The notes under the pieces were generated by a model. It did no database searches. It saw only the letters and a list, made by a program, of their open reading frames with translations, and was not told the DNA's origin. The position numbers and the translations under genes were made by a program. Below, piece by piece: positions 46,527 to 58,011 of a stretch of 64,000 nt of DNA. The stretch comes from Nageia nagi (lineage: Eukaryota; Pinophyta). Location of the stretch: NCBI GenBank assembly GCA_050084985.1, contig JBITNC010000001.1:12400001-12464000 (forward strand). The letters run 5' to 3'. Within the stretch, counting starts at the first letter, position 1. Every line of letters starts with the position of its first letter.

Positions 46527-48096
46527 GCTTTATTTAATTACCTTTTTCAAACTTTTACAATGCCAAAAAATTTCACACACTTTGAAAAAAATAACAATTT
46601 CCACACTAAATGAAGATTCTTTTTGCTTACATCACACCAAAAATTGTAAAAAGAATAGAAGATCTCAAAAAAGATTCATTACATCACATGTCTCCTCTTA
46701 TGGGGAGGATTCCTTCTAGGAGGCATGCTTTGAGGAGATGGTAAGGTGTAAGTAGATGCAACATTAGATAGCTCAACAAAAACATCTTTATCTTCATTAT
46801 CTTCAACATTAGCCAAATAACCTATTTCCAAGTCTAATTTTATTTTTTCAACTTCAAGGGTAACATAATACTCCAAGGTGTAGAATCCCTCAATTATGCC
46901 AAACTCACCAAAATCTAAATCATATGTTAAATCATATTTCTAACATATTTTTAATTGCTCTCTAAAAATAGTATCCATACAATGGTATAATTGAAAAATA
47001 CTCTAAATTTTGAGTTCAACAAAAAAAATCTCATTTAAAAAGGAGCTAACTACACCAAGTTATGGCCAAAAATGTATTCAAAATTTGAAAAAAAACCCAA
47101 AATTGAATTAAATGTTGATTATGTAATTAGAACTGCTAACTATGCAAGAAAAATTGCTAACTATGCTATCTAGTCTATTGAATATGCTTAAAAAGGCTAA
47201 TTAAGTGGTCTAATCTATTAACTATCTTAGGTAATGTGTTGGTGGGGGTCATTTGAGAAGTTGGCAAGTGGTTTTCCACATGGAGTGGGCTTTGGAGTGT
47301 GTAGGAAGAGACTAAAGGGTGGGCACACATAAGAGAAAATAGCTAGGGGAAAAGTTTATCAAGTGTTTAAAGGGCCACATTTTTTGTCAAGTGTTCATTT
47401 GATTTTGGAAAGCATAATAGGTGAAACATAATAGGTGAAATGCATAAGAGAAAATGGTTTAGAAACCAAAACTACTAAAAGTGAGGTGCTTTGGAGACTA
47501 TGGAATTTGCATTTGATGGGAAGGCATGCAAGTTTTGGAGATCATGAGGTACTTTCACACAATAGGTTCAAGGTTGGGCACATTTTAAATAGTAGGTTGG
47601 TGTGCATTTGGCTTTCAGTGTAAGTCAAATAGTGCAAGGTGATAGGAGTATTAGGTGGTGATAGGAATGCATGTTGGTTAGTTGCTGAAGAAAATGGGGG
47701 CTCACATTGGGTAAAGGCTCATGTTTGAAACTAGTGTTTATGCCAATGGAAAAATAGAGGCTCATATTTGAAACTAGTGTTTATGCCAATGAAAAAATCC
47801 TTATCTATAGTAAAACTATAGATTTAAATAAAACCATTGAAATAAAATCACCAAAAGAATAATCGTAGATCACTTACTCAATTGAAGCTTCAAACTAAGA
47901 TATCTTTACCCAAACTACTCCAAATCACCTCATTTAATAGCCAAAATTGATCTACTAGAAAATGGGTATCCAAAAATGTGCTTAGATTTGGATTATGGAT
48001 CTCATTTTTGAAGAAAAATAGAAGCAAAATTCTAGATGGATTTTAGTAGCATTTTTTATCACTTTCATGGAGTTAGAGAAAATAAAAAAACTCAAA
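46527..48096 (-). other. Copia-4 long 5' leader
   Basis: About 1.6 kb between the primer-binding site and Gag. A minus-strand open stretch at 46679-46876 (ending in a basic NPPHKRRHVM) has no recognised domain and could be a leader ORF or chance. A direct repeat GAGGCTCATATTTGAAACTAG / GGCTCATGTTTGAAACTAGT with TGTTTATGCCAATG lies at about 47718-47795. No other content seen. Confidence 0.5.
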
Positions 48097-48108
48097 GCTT
48101 TGATACCA
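48097..48108 (-). other. Copia-4 primer-binding site
   Basis: Minus-strand TGGTATCAAAGC, one change from TGGTATCAGAGC, six bases inside the 5' LTR end. Sets the element orientation as minus. Confidence 0.82.
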
Positions 48109-48114
48109 ATGACA

Positions 48115-48370
48115 TGTTAGATAACTTCAAGATCAAAAAGCATTCTAATAATGTAGAATATTATGTAAATATAATTTGAGAAAGACTCTTCATGTTCACC
48201 TTCTTAGGTGACCTTTGAATTTAATAAATATAGAAAGTATCTAATACTATACTATAAGATAAATGACTCTTTAAATTCTAGCACATTCAAAGCTATGAAT
48301 TTACTAAATACATAAAGTATCTAATACTATACTAATTATACCATAATTCCTATGGATTAGATGTCTAACA
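48115..48370 (-). repeat. Copia-4 5' LTR
   Basis: 256 bp, plus-strand TGTTAGATAACT to ATGTCTAACA, with TGTTAGA/TCTAACA terminal inverted repeats. It contains an internal near-repeat (GAATTTAATAAATATAGAAAGT at about 48216-48240 and GAATTTACTAAATACATAAAGT at about 48296-48320). Confidence 0.85.
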
Positions 48371-48599
48371 ATCATGTATATCAAAAAATATATAAATAAG
48401 TGTCCATCATATCTTAAAAAATTACTATTAGCCATGAATACCATAATTGCAAAATAGATAAGATCATAAAAAAATAATAAACCTATGAATAACATGTCTA
48501 AATATAAAAAATGGTCCTACTCTCCATGATCTCAAAAAGAAAATGATAGAGTCTAATAAAACTCATAATTCTAACATAAAATATAAAGATGCTCTTAGA

Positions 48600-50582
48600 A
48601 GATGTCCTCTCCACCATCTATAGGAATACTAGCTCTACCCTATCTAGGATGAGTAGTGCCCATCAAACCTATAGGACTCATTGCTTGAGCTACCCTATGA
48701 ATCTTGAATGATACCATTGGGTGCTAGGAAGAGACTCCACCTATCCTACTATGACTATGAGATGTAGTCGATCTAACAACCCTACCCTAAGTACTGGTTG
48801 TTTTCTAGGATCCATTAGGTACTTGATAAATTGAGATATCCATAGGGACATATGTAATGGGAGGAACTAGATATAACATGCTTGGGACATATGGAGGTAC
48901 CCATGTCAACCATGTATGTATGATAAAGGAGCAGTAATCCCTCTACTAAAGAATCCCCTATACAAACACTGATGGATGACCAACTACCCTCATAGATGTA
49001 CTAGCTCCCTTGATCTATATAGAAGCTTGAGCCTCATATCTCTCTTAATGATATCTATATCTCTCAACTTTGTGTCAGTACATATGAGCACTAAGTTGAG
49101 AAACTTGGTATCTTAACTTGTAAATGTCTCCTAAGAGTGCATCAATGGTAGGTACCTACTGAGGGGGATTTCTACCTCCTCTCACACCTCTATTGAAGGT
49201 ACCTACCTTAGTATTCTCTCCCTAGCTAGCAATGTCTTTTGGCTCATCCATTGCTTGCTTCTTAATCACTAGCTCATCCATCACCTGCTCCTCAACTATT
49301 GGCTCATCCAACTCCTACTCCTCAACCCTCTCTTGAGCTACCTCCTTTGCAACCTCCATAGTTTCCTCAAGCTTAGCCACTCATTGGTGCACCCTACAGT
49401 CTAGTGCATCATTATGCTTAGCCTCTAGCTTTACATACCACTAGGTATCAAAAGCCTTGATCACACCCATATCATCCACACCTATGTCCTCCATTAGGAT
49501 CTCCTCATATGTAGGATCTAGCTCTATATGAACTAGGAGCTAATTCCTTTCAATAGGTAGCTTGCCCTCTCTCAAAAAATGTAGAGTTGTTGGTGGAATA
49601 TCCTAAACCAAACCAAACTAATGATGCACACACTTGAAGTAGAAATGCTCTAAGAATTTAGTTCATCAACCATTGAGAACTTGAGTCTATTTGATGCCTA
49701 TCAGTTGTATTATGAGCTCATCCCAAACTGGGTAACCATGGTAGGGTTAGAACCTCTCCTAATCTATAATGAGGTGAATGATCATACTTTGATAAAAATC
49801 AATATCTTATCAAATCCCATGCAAAGGGTGAGTATAAAATTCCTCTCTCCAGTGCATGATGTTGATGGGATAAGTTGTGTGTGTATCAAAATCAGTACTA
49901 GGAGCCCCAAAGGATGAGCTACATGGATATGCTCATAGGCCCATGCCTAAAGAGTAATAGTAACTGATAATGAGGCTCTATGTCCTAAAAATTAAAAGAA
50001 TAGTTCCCAATAAATCTAGGCTAGTAATGTGAAAGCTTAAGCATATATTGTCCCCTACTACAACATATTGGCCACTACGAGGAATAAGGACAAAGGAAAT
50101 ATCCCACTACCAGTATCTGGGAGAGCATAACATTTGATGAGCCCCATCAAATAAGAGGCTCTAAGGAGACCATGCTATCCATTCTTCTAGTACCTAAAGT
50201 ATGGAAAACCCCCAAAAAACATGTCATCCATGACTCCATCAATGGCACCTACCCCATAAACTACTACAATATCTAGGCACACTAAATCTTGGTCTAGCAC
50301 ATGTTGAATACACTAAACCTGAATAGGTAAATGGTATAGATGATGGATGTAATCTATTATAATAGTCATCACCCAATAGAAATATGGAAGGTACCCATCG
50401 AAGAATCCCATCTCTCTAGTAGAGTTACCAATAGTGGGTAGTCCCAGTGAATATGACCCATGTAGGGCCAAGCTCGTAATCCAACATTACAAAGAAAAGT
50501 CTGATCTATGGTAGTTAATAAAATATGGCCATGCTCAAGTATACAAGGAAATCTACCAATAGGCTCAAAGAAGTCCTAAACC
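48600..50582 (-). pseudogene. Plant mobile domain (PMD) pseudogene 2, longer copy
   Basis: Minus-strand PMD protein remnant. From the high end: an open stretch of 76 codons (50582 to about 50355) with FFEPIGRFPCILEHGHILL, NVGLRAWPYMGHIHWDYPLL and LLERWDSSMGTFHI, matching the family start (L-H-LIT-LVERW-PETHTFH). Then MTIIIDYIHHLYHLPIQ near 50350-50300, AWAYEHIHVAHPLG near 49945-49905, and FGLVXDIPPTTLHFL near 49615-49570 (X is a stop). A C-terminal extension follows: acidic, probably coiled coil (about 49470-49240, KLEETMEVAKEVAQERVEE), RGVRGGRNPP near 49180, and a Pro/Ser-rich tail to about 48600. Many stops. Host MAIN-like gene or transposon-carried PMD cannot be told apart; the setting favours transposon. 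Confidence 0.65.
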
Positions 50583-52015
50583 TAACAATAATTAATGATA
50601 AAGTAAGTTAAAAAAAATAAAAAAAAATTCTAAATGAAACATCGATAATTAGATGATTGAGGTCTAGAATTGCTAGTGTTCTATACTTGAACATTGGTGA
50701 TCCTAAAACTCTTTGGCTTTGGTCGATGATCATGATCAAGGTTTTAAAATTTTAACCAAATAATAAAAATTAGATCAATCCAAAAAAATAAATAGTTACA
50801 AAACTTCTAAATGCTATTCCCAAGAATCCTATAGTTTTTATTTTTTTAAAAATGGAGTATAAATGGATTAATAAACAGAAAATCAAAAAGGGAGTTTCAA
50901 AACCTACCTCTTCCCTCATGGGCCTCTTGTGTGGCATAGATCACCCTCATGGTAGCATTGTGGCTCCAATCAATAGTGAAAATAGGAGGTATGGGGTCAA
51001 ATGCTCAAATGGTGGGGTAGGGGAAATAAAAACTTTGACTTGGCACTAAAAAACAAATTAGAAAGTGACAAGTAAAACCTTTTTCTTTTTATTACTTTGC
51101 ACAGTCAAGCACCAATGATTTTGAGTTGGATGCCATTGATCCTTAATTAGATCATCGATGACCTAAACCTTTAAAAAAATGAATGAAAGAGGTTTTCTTA
51201 AAATGCATAAGTTATACAAGTATTTCAACAAGAGAAATACCTAGGATCTTCCCTATGTGCTTTATTAAAAGTCTTTAATTAAAACTTAAAAATATAGAAT
51301 TTTGGAGTGTGTTAAAAATCCTTTAGGTTGAATTAGGCCTATGATTAATTGTATATATTGATGAGAAAATTTGGAATGAAATAAATTAATTAAATCTATT
51401 TATAAAATTTTGTAAATATCCTTTTAATAATCAATAATAATCAAATAAAAATAAAAAAGTATAGTCCAAACAAAACATCTAGGCTCAAACGATGTTCATT
51501 TCAAGATTATCAAGAAAAATATCAAAAATAATATAAAACCATTAAAAATAATAACCAATTAAAAAATATGTGTCAAAGGAAAAATCAATACAACTTCTTC
51601 ACTTGTTAAACTTAATTTAAATTCAAGGATTTTTTGAATAAATTAAGACTCTTAGTTAACTTTGAATTTGAAAAATGACCCTTCTTTTAACAAATTAAGA
51701 AGGATGGGTTTTGATATGATTAAAATTATTATATGAACCTTTGTGCAAGATCATCAAGTAACCTATTGCTAGGACAAAATTAGAATGATTAAAAGCTTTG
51801 TATTCATAAGGGAGTTTCTTTATCACATGCTAGTTATGGCATATGCCTAATGGCTAAGAATCTATCCGTATCCAACCATCATAGCACAATGGTATAGTGA
51901 TAACTTCCTAAGTTACACCTTGTACTACAACTCTTATTCCTTTCAAAACATGTCAAATGTAAAAGAATAAAATTAGATTTGTTAGGAAAATAAAATATTA
52001 TCCTGATACATAACA
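50583..52015. other. AT-rich stretch without recognised gene
   Basis: No supportable coding region. The minus strand at about 51030-50890 may hold the N-terminal coding part of PMD pseudogene 2 (ATMRVIYATQEAHEGRG), but this is uncertain. The words ATCATCGATGACC and GGTCGATGATCATGATC recur near 50730 and 51165. The rest is A-rich and unassigned. Confidence 0.45.
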
Positions 52016-52424
52016 TGTTATGATGCTACAATTATGAAAAGGAAATATTGTAGAAATGAAATGAATATTGATTTGAAATAGGAAAATGATAACTATCTAT
52101 TGGAAATAACAGAGCATGCACTGGTAAATAGAACATGAAATAGCATTAATAAGTAGATAAGGATAGGATTTTACTAAATAGTAACAAAATCATAGATTGC
52201 TTCGAGGGGGCTACCTCCTTACAACTCCAAAGGTAAAAAATAACATTCAAGATACCTTTCTCCACACACTTCCATCTATTTATATTAAACTAACCCTAAC
52301 CCTAATAGTAATACAAAATCGAGCCTTACCTTTACAATCACAATATTATGGTTTACAATATAGGCTAATGATTTAATAAATTACTAATACTAACATTGAA
52401 ATGTTAGGATGTGGGATCCTAACA
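52016..52424 (-). repeat. Chromovirus 3' LTR
   Basis: 409 bp, TGTTATGATGC to GATCCTAACA on the plus strand. Minus-strand TATAAATA at 52277-52284 is the likely TATA box. It has a telomere-like AACCCTAACCCTAA at about 52292-52305, also in the other LTR. Confidence 0.93.
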
Positions 52425-52437
52425 TGCCACCCCTCTT
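52425..52437 (-). other. Chromovirus polypurine tract
   Basis: Minus-strand AAGAGGGGTGGCA directly next to the 3' LTR. Confidence 0.75.
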
Positions 52438-52439
52438 GG

Positions 52440-53700
52440 GATGAACCTTTGTCCTCAAAGCTTGAAGTGTGGAAGCTATTGCTATAGCTGATGAAGGATT
52501 TCCCATGTTGGATCTTCTAATACCATGCCTTGCCATTGCATAAGAACTTCTATGATGGAGTGATTACAAAGCTATCATGAGCATTGATATAGAACTACCT
52601 TAGTTACCACTACCATTGATCCATCCTCTACCAACTCAAGTAATTATGTTTGAACCTAAACCTTTGATCCAACCACTTTCTTAAGGCAAAATATATGAAA
52701 CACTAGGTGAATCTTAGAAGAAGAAAGAAGCTCTAATCTATATGCAACTAGGCCAATGCACTATAACACCTTGTAAGGACCATAAAACTTTGGGGCCAAT
52801 TTTTAAGGGCCTTTTATTTTGAAGGATTTCTAGTGATAAGGTTGCAGCCTCAGAAATACCATGTCATCTACTTAGAACTCTCTTTGCACATGTTGCTAAT
52901 CAGCCTATTATTTCATATGATGTTGGGCTATCTAAAGGTTGTCCTTTAGAAAATAAATAATATCATCATAAGTAACTAAAGCTTAGTCAATTACTTAAAC
53001 TTTACTGGTACCTATAACATACAAGATGACTATTGGTGGAGCTTGACCATACACTACATCATAAGGGGTCATGTTGCTGGTAGAATGATAATATGTATTA
53101 TAACACCATTCAACCAAGGGAAGCCATCATACCCAATTCATAGGTTATGTTGAAGCAAAACAACATAAATATATTTCCAAGCATTTGTTGACAATTTCTA
53201 TTTGACCATCAGTTTGTGGGTGATATGTTGAGCTCATGTTTAGTTGGGTACCTTATAGTTTAAAAATATCTTACCAAAAATGACTTGTAAAAGTGGGATC
53301 ATGATCACTGACAATCATCTTTGGCATGCTATGTAGTTTGAAAATTGTATCCAAGAATAATTGTGCCACTATCACTACTTTGTAGGGATGAGCATATTTG
53401 GATAACTGATCAACCACCACTATAATAACTAATTTACCATGAGATTTAAGAAGGCTTTTAATGAAATACATTGAGATATCTATCCATGTATGGGTAGGTA
53501 TGGGAAGAGGTTGAAGGAGTCCTAGAGTACCCACTATCTCACCCTTTTCTCATTGACACACATCACAAGCTACCACAAACTACTTGATATTCAATTTCAT
53601 ACCTATCCAATAGAATGATCATGCCACTCACTTATAAGTTTTCAAAAAACTTTCATGTCCTAATGTAGGTGTGGAATGCAATTTAGCAAGTATTTTTTAT
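52440..53700 (-). pseudogene. Chromovirus integrase and chromodomain remnant
   Basis: From the high end: VCDVCQ zinc-finger end near 53570, then GLLQPLPIPTHTWIDISMYF (about 53525-53465) with the first catalytic Asp, MIVSDHDPTF near 53315 with the second, and [18 protein letters not shown] near 53195-53140 with the Glu kept. The integrase C-terminus reads KLAPKFYGPYKVL near 52800-52765, VAYRLELLSSSKIHLVFH near 52745-52690 and FCLKKVVG. The end reads QWQGMVLEDPTWEI near 52540-52500, the family W-G---EEATWE chromodomain signature. The chromodomain would steer insertion toward particular chromatin. Stops interrupt, but the DDE residues are all visible. Confidence 0.82.
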
Positions 53701-55480
53701 TTACATTTTTAAGGAGATGGTAACAAAATTCAACCTTTGAATCTTAAAATACCATCATGCCATGTATGGTGTGGTTTACTCATAGGGTTTTGAGTGATTT
53801 GTTTAAGTAATTCTTGGGTGAAACTATCCTCTACCCACTTTTGTTTAACTTTATCCAACCATTAAGGAATAGGATATGAAAGAGCTTGTAGTGCTACTTG
53901 ATCTTCAAATTTTCTAGATAGAGCATCAGTAACCACATTCTCCTTACCTTTATGATAGACTATCTCATAATCATACCCTAGTAGTTTGGTCACCCATTTT
54001 TGTTGCTTAGGGGTAGAAATGGGTTGCTTAATGAAAAATTTCAAACTATGATGATCTATAAGGATGATGAAATGGTGACCAATAAGATATGGTCTTGAAC
54101 ATTGAATTGCATGAATGATGTCAAGCATTTCTTTTTCATAAGTGGATTTACTTAATTTTTTTCTATAGAGTGCTCTACTAATGAATGGTAAGGGATGCCC
54201 CTCCTGCATTAATATTTCCCTGATTCCTACTCCACAAGCATCACTTTCTATCATAAAGGTTTTAGAAAAATCTAGCATTGCTAATATAGGGGTGGTACAC
54301 ATCACCTCCTCGAGCTTAAGGAAAGCTGCCTTAGCTTGAGGGGATCATTGGAATGCATTCTTTTTTAGCAACATGGTTAGAGGTGCTACAATCTTGCCAT
54401 AATCCTTCACAAATTTCCTATAAAGGCCTACCAACCCCAAGAATCCTTGAAGACTTTTCAAATATATAAGAATAGACTAGTTTTGCATTTCAATAATCTT
54501 CTATGGATCCACCTTAACTCCCTCTTTAGATATAAAATGGCCTAAGTAGTCAATTTACCTCTTACTAAATGAATTTTTTTTATTTTTTTGCATATATCTG
54601 GTGTTATTTCAAAATTTGTAAGGTTTGGTCAACATGTGTCACATGTTCTTGCCATGTCTTACTATAGATCAAGATATCATCAAAGAAAACTAAAATGAAT
54701 TTCTTGAGGAACAGATGAAACACCTAATTCATTAAACTTTAAAATGTGGATGGAGCATTTATGATACCAAAAGGCATGACTAGGAGCTCATAATGGCCCT
54801 CATGAGTGCAAAATGCAATTTTTAGTATATCCTACTCCTTGAGGTGGATTTGGTGATACCCAAATCATAGGTCTAGCTTGGGAAAATATCTTGCCCCATG
54901 TAGTTCATCCAATACTTCATAAATGACTAGGATGGGAAATTTGTCCTTGATGGTAATTTTGTTTTGGGCTTTGAAATCCACACACATATAGCAAGAACCA
55001 TATTTCTTATGAACCAATATAATTGGAGAAGAATATGGGCTTACACTATGTTAGATTACTCTTGCATCTAATAGTTTCTTAACTAATCTTTCAATTTCAT
55101 TTTTCTATAAATAAGGATACTGATAAGGATGAATGTTTGGTGGGTGACTTCTCAGCACCAACTAGATAGCATGATCATGTGATCACTAAGTTGGTAAGCA
55201 CCTTGGTTCCTCAAATGTACTTGAATGCTTACTTAATATAGGCTAAAGATCCTTAGGCTCTATGATTTTAGATTTGATGATCGATAAAGAGTATAATTGT
55301 GCTAGCATCCCTTTTCCAATTTTTCATAGGATCTTTTCCATATGATGTGAGCTCACAATTTGTATAGATCCACCTTGTAATCCCCTAAGAGTATGCTCCT
55401 ATTCATCTATTTTAAAGGTCATCCATAACTCTACAAAATTCCACTATATGATGCCCAAGGTCCTCAGCCATTGTACCCCC
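53701..55480 (-). pseudogene. Chromovirus reverse transcriptase and RNase H remnant
   Basis: Reverse transcriptase from about 55150: VPKKYGSCYMCVDFKAQNKI near 55000-54945, KFPILVIYEVLDELHGARYF, LDLWFGYHQIHL near 54870-54835, [12 protein letters not shown] near 54780-54745, and FFDDILIYSKTW with the catalytic FDDI at 54673-54684, Phe for Tyr or Val at the first place. RNase H is the open stretch 54305-53862: IESDACGVGIREILMQEGHP, SRALYRKKLSKSTYEKEMLD and TDALSRKFEDQ. A stop-rich spacer joins it to integrase. Needed for cDNA synthesis when intact. Confidence 0.87.
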
Positions 55481-56837
55481 AAAACTATATCACATCCCTA
55501 AGTGGTAAAGTGTACATGTTGCTTTTCAAAGTATAGTAGTCCATGCTCAATTTGATATTGTGACATGTGCCTTTATATTCTATTTTTCCTCCATTACCGA
55601 CCATAACCCTAAAATTATTTGTAGAGTGGATTTAATAGTTAGCAACATTAGCCACTCATGGATCAATGAAATTATGATTACTTCTCGAATCCAACAATAT
55701 TATGAGAGGGAACTTTTTAAAAAACCATTTGACCTTCATAATTTGAGGGGTGGTAATTCTTACCAATGCATTGTAAGAGATAATTGGGACCTCCTGATTG
55801 GGAATTTTCTCTGTAGCCTCTTTTGGTGCACTCTCATATTCCTCCTCATTAAGAGCATTAGCATCAAGAAAATATAATTTTTATTGTGTACAATGATGGC
55901 CATGAACAAATTTCTCATCACAACTATAGCACAAGCCCTTATTTCAATGCTCTTCCATTTCTTTCCATGTTAACTTCTTAGTTTACATTGTGTGATTTGA
56001 TGGTGGGGCACTTGTGTTATTAGAGGAATGAAAAATATTATGTGTTTTGGTGAATGGAGGTCTTACATTTCATTGATGAGCACTAGTTTTATCTTCAATG
56101 ACCTTTGCCAAGGCAATAACATCCATCATAGTTTTGGGATTAAACATTTTGACCTCTAGTTTAATTTCTTCTTTTAAGCCACTTATAAAATAACTTGTGA
56201 AAAATGAATTATCCAACCCCTATATGTGATTTGTTAATTTCTCAAACTAATTTTGGTATTCTATGACTATTGTTGTTTGATGTAAGTTAGTTAATGCCCC
56301 TATGAAGTCTTCATAGTCACTAGGACCAAAATAGATCAATAATTATTGAGTGAATTCATCCCATGAAGGAGAAGGATGCATTTTGAAGTACCACTACTAC
56401 CATTGGAGAGCCTCATGGTCTAAATGAATATATGCCATGCACACCTTCAAATCCTCTAAGATTTGGTTCAATGTGAAATACTATCTAGCTTTATAAATCT
56501 AACCAATGGGATTATCTCTATCAAATCAAGGAAAATTCAATTTGGTTGTGCGAGGAAGAATGAAACCACCTTGTTGGATTTGAAAGTTATGATGATACCC
56601 TTATGGATTTTCTAACTACCTTGATTGCTATGAACTGGATGCATTGTTTGTATGACTAAGACTTAGTTGAACACTATCACATTTACTATAAAGGGTTTGT
56701 ATTTGTGTCTATATTTGTTGAATTTCTATTCTAAATGTATTGGTAAGTGTATCTACCATATGTTGGATTATAGTTTGAAATGTCATCATGATAGTATCAA
56801 CTTGTGTTATTGTTTTGGATTTTATTTTAGGTGCCAT
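55481..56837 (-). pseudogene. Chromovirus Gag and protease remnant
   Basis: Starts at MAPKIKSKTITQVDTIMM (56837). The capsid holds HHNFQIQQGGFILPRTTKLN and then DHEALQW, YFGPSDYEDFIGALTNLHQT near 56350-56290 and FFTSYFISGLKEEIKLEVKM near 56205-56145. The zinc knuckle reads CYSCDEKFVHGHHC near 55935-55890. Protease carries IILLDSRSNHNFIDP near 55710-55660, where D-S-G has become D-S-R. The protease tail continues to about 55480. About a dozen stops but few frame changes, so the reading can be followed almost continuously. A plus-strand open stretch at 55560-55877 is its shadow. Confidence 0.85.
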
Positions 56838-57587
56838 TTCTAAAAATTGCTATTTCTGAAGCTAAATTTTTTGGAAACTACTATTTTTAGAAACTACAAT
56901 TTTTAGAAAGTGCCTGAAAAAGTGTATGGGTGTAATATATCAAAATGATCAACTCAAAAAGATGATAATAATGGGACATGTCTTACAATGATTTTTTTTA
57001 CATTTATGGGTTTATCTACTTTTGTTAAAAATTGCTAAAATAGTATAAATTTTTAGTTATATAGTTCTAAAGTTTTTGCTATCTCTAAATTGCTATTTTT
57101 GGTAGCTCTAAAAAATTGCATGTCATACATTCTGCTTTTTGAATCAAGGTTTTTTATGTGAAGGAATTATTCTAGGGTAAGGATTATTTGCTCTATAGGC
57201 TTGTCTAAAAACCCCTCCTATCCAACTTACATAAGGAAAGAGGTTGCAAAGATGGCTTTTGTGATAAGTAACTTTCTAGTAGCACTTGTTGGTGCACTAT
57301 AGTTTATAGATGGTCGACATAGCTTCCTTCCTAGTTTTGTTTATAGCCTAGATAGTCTCCAATATACCTTTTGGTACATGAAGTCCAATTTCATGTAGGG
57401 TTCTATTTGAGTCCTAGGTATTGGTGTAGAGTTTTTTGTACCTAACTTCACACATAGCTTTATGGGCAAGTGTGCTTAGCTAAAAATGATAAATCCTCAT
57501 AGACATTTTAAAACCCTTGATATAGGGTTTCTAGCTTAGACCTCTAAGAATTTTTTTTTTTTTTATAGTAGAATGGCCCTAAAAAGA
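56838..57587 (-). other. Chromovirus 5' leader
   Basis: About 750 bp between primer-binding site and Gag start. No gene seen. Near 56850-56910 the words GCTATTTCTGAAGC, CTACTATTTTTAGAAAC and ACAATTTTTAGAAA form a short degenerate repeat. Confidence 0.6.
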
Positions 57588-57599
57588 GCTCTGATACTA
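57588..57599 (-). other. Chromovirus primer-binding site
   Basis: Minus-strand TAGTATCAGAGC, one change from TGGTATCAGAGC, two bases inside the 5' LTR. Confidence 0.82.
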
Positions 57600-57601
57600 G
57601 A

Positions 57602-58011
57602 TGTTATGATGCTACAATTATGAAAAGGGAAATTTTGTAGAAATGAAATGAATATTGATTTGAAATAGGAAAATGATAACTATCTATTGGAAATAATAAA
57701 GAATGCACTAGTAAATAGAACACAAAATAGCATTAATAAGCAGATAAGGATAGGATTTTACTGAATAGTAATAGAATCATATGCTACTTCAAGGGGGCTA
57801 CCTCCTTACAACTCCAAAGGCAAAAAATAATATTCTATATGCCTTTCTCCACACACTTCCATCTATTTATATTAAATTAACCCTAACCCTAATAGTAATG
57901 CAAAATTAGGCCCCACCCTTATAATCACAATATTATGGTTTACAATATCGATCAACAATTTAATAAAATACTAATACTAACACTAAAATATTAGGATGTG
58001 GGATCCTAACA
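57602..58011 (-). repeat. Chromovirus 5' LTR
   Basis: 410 bp, plus-strand TGTTATGATGC to GATCCTAACA, followed by target duplication TAACA at 58012-58016. Likely TATA box (minus TATAAATA) at 57864-57871. Confidence 0.93.

Larger units (their letters stand above)
32572..48370 (-). mobile_element. Copia-4: Ty1/copia element interrupted by a SIRE-like element
   Basis: Minus-strand copia element. Its 5' LTR is at 48115-48370 and 3' LTR at about 32572-32815, with a primer-binding site beside the 5' LTR. Gag and protease lie at 45387-46526, integrase at about 35080-35973, reverse transcriptase and RNase H at about 32830-34406. The gap 35974-45386 is the nested SIRE-like element, inserted in the protease-integrase region. 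Proteins are close to Copia-1. LTR divergence by eye is far greater than in Copia-1, and stops are common, so it is older. I could not confirm the target duplication because the left LTR end is mutated. Confidence 0.85.
52016..58011 (-). mobile_element. Chromovirus-type Ty3/gypsy element with target duplication
   Basis: 5,996-bp minus-strand element with LTRs at 57602-58011 (5') and 52016-52424 (3'), target duplication TAACA at 52011-52015 and 58012-58016, primer-binding site inside the 5' LTR and polypurine tract inside the 3' LTR. Order Gag, zinc knuckle, protease, reverse transcriptase, RNase H, integrase, chromodomain-like end. The C-terminal chromodomain-like motif assigns it to the chromovirus branch (Tekay-like is my guess). 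LTRs differ at roughly 9 percent of positions by eye, and stops are frequent, so it is old and inactive. Confidence 0.9.

Noticed and set aside
47435-47623. Plus-strand 62-codon frame in the Copia-4 leader
   Set aside because: No recognisable domain and on the strand opposite to the element; probably chance.
49681-49917. Plus-strand 78-codon frame
   Set aside because: Antisense to PMD pseudogene 2, whose minus-strand reading explains the segment; no domain of its own.
52291-52307. Telomere-like TAACCCTAACCCTAATA
   Set aside because: Only two units, and it is present in both chromovirus LTRs, so it is part of the LTR and not a telomere remnant.
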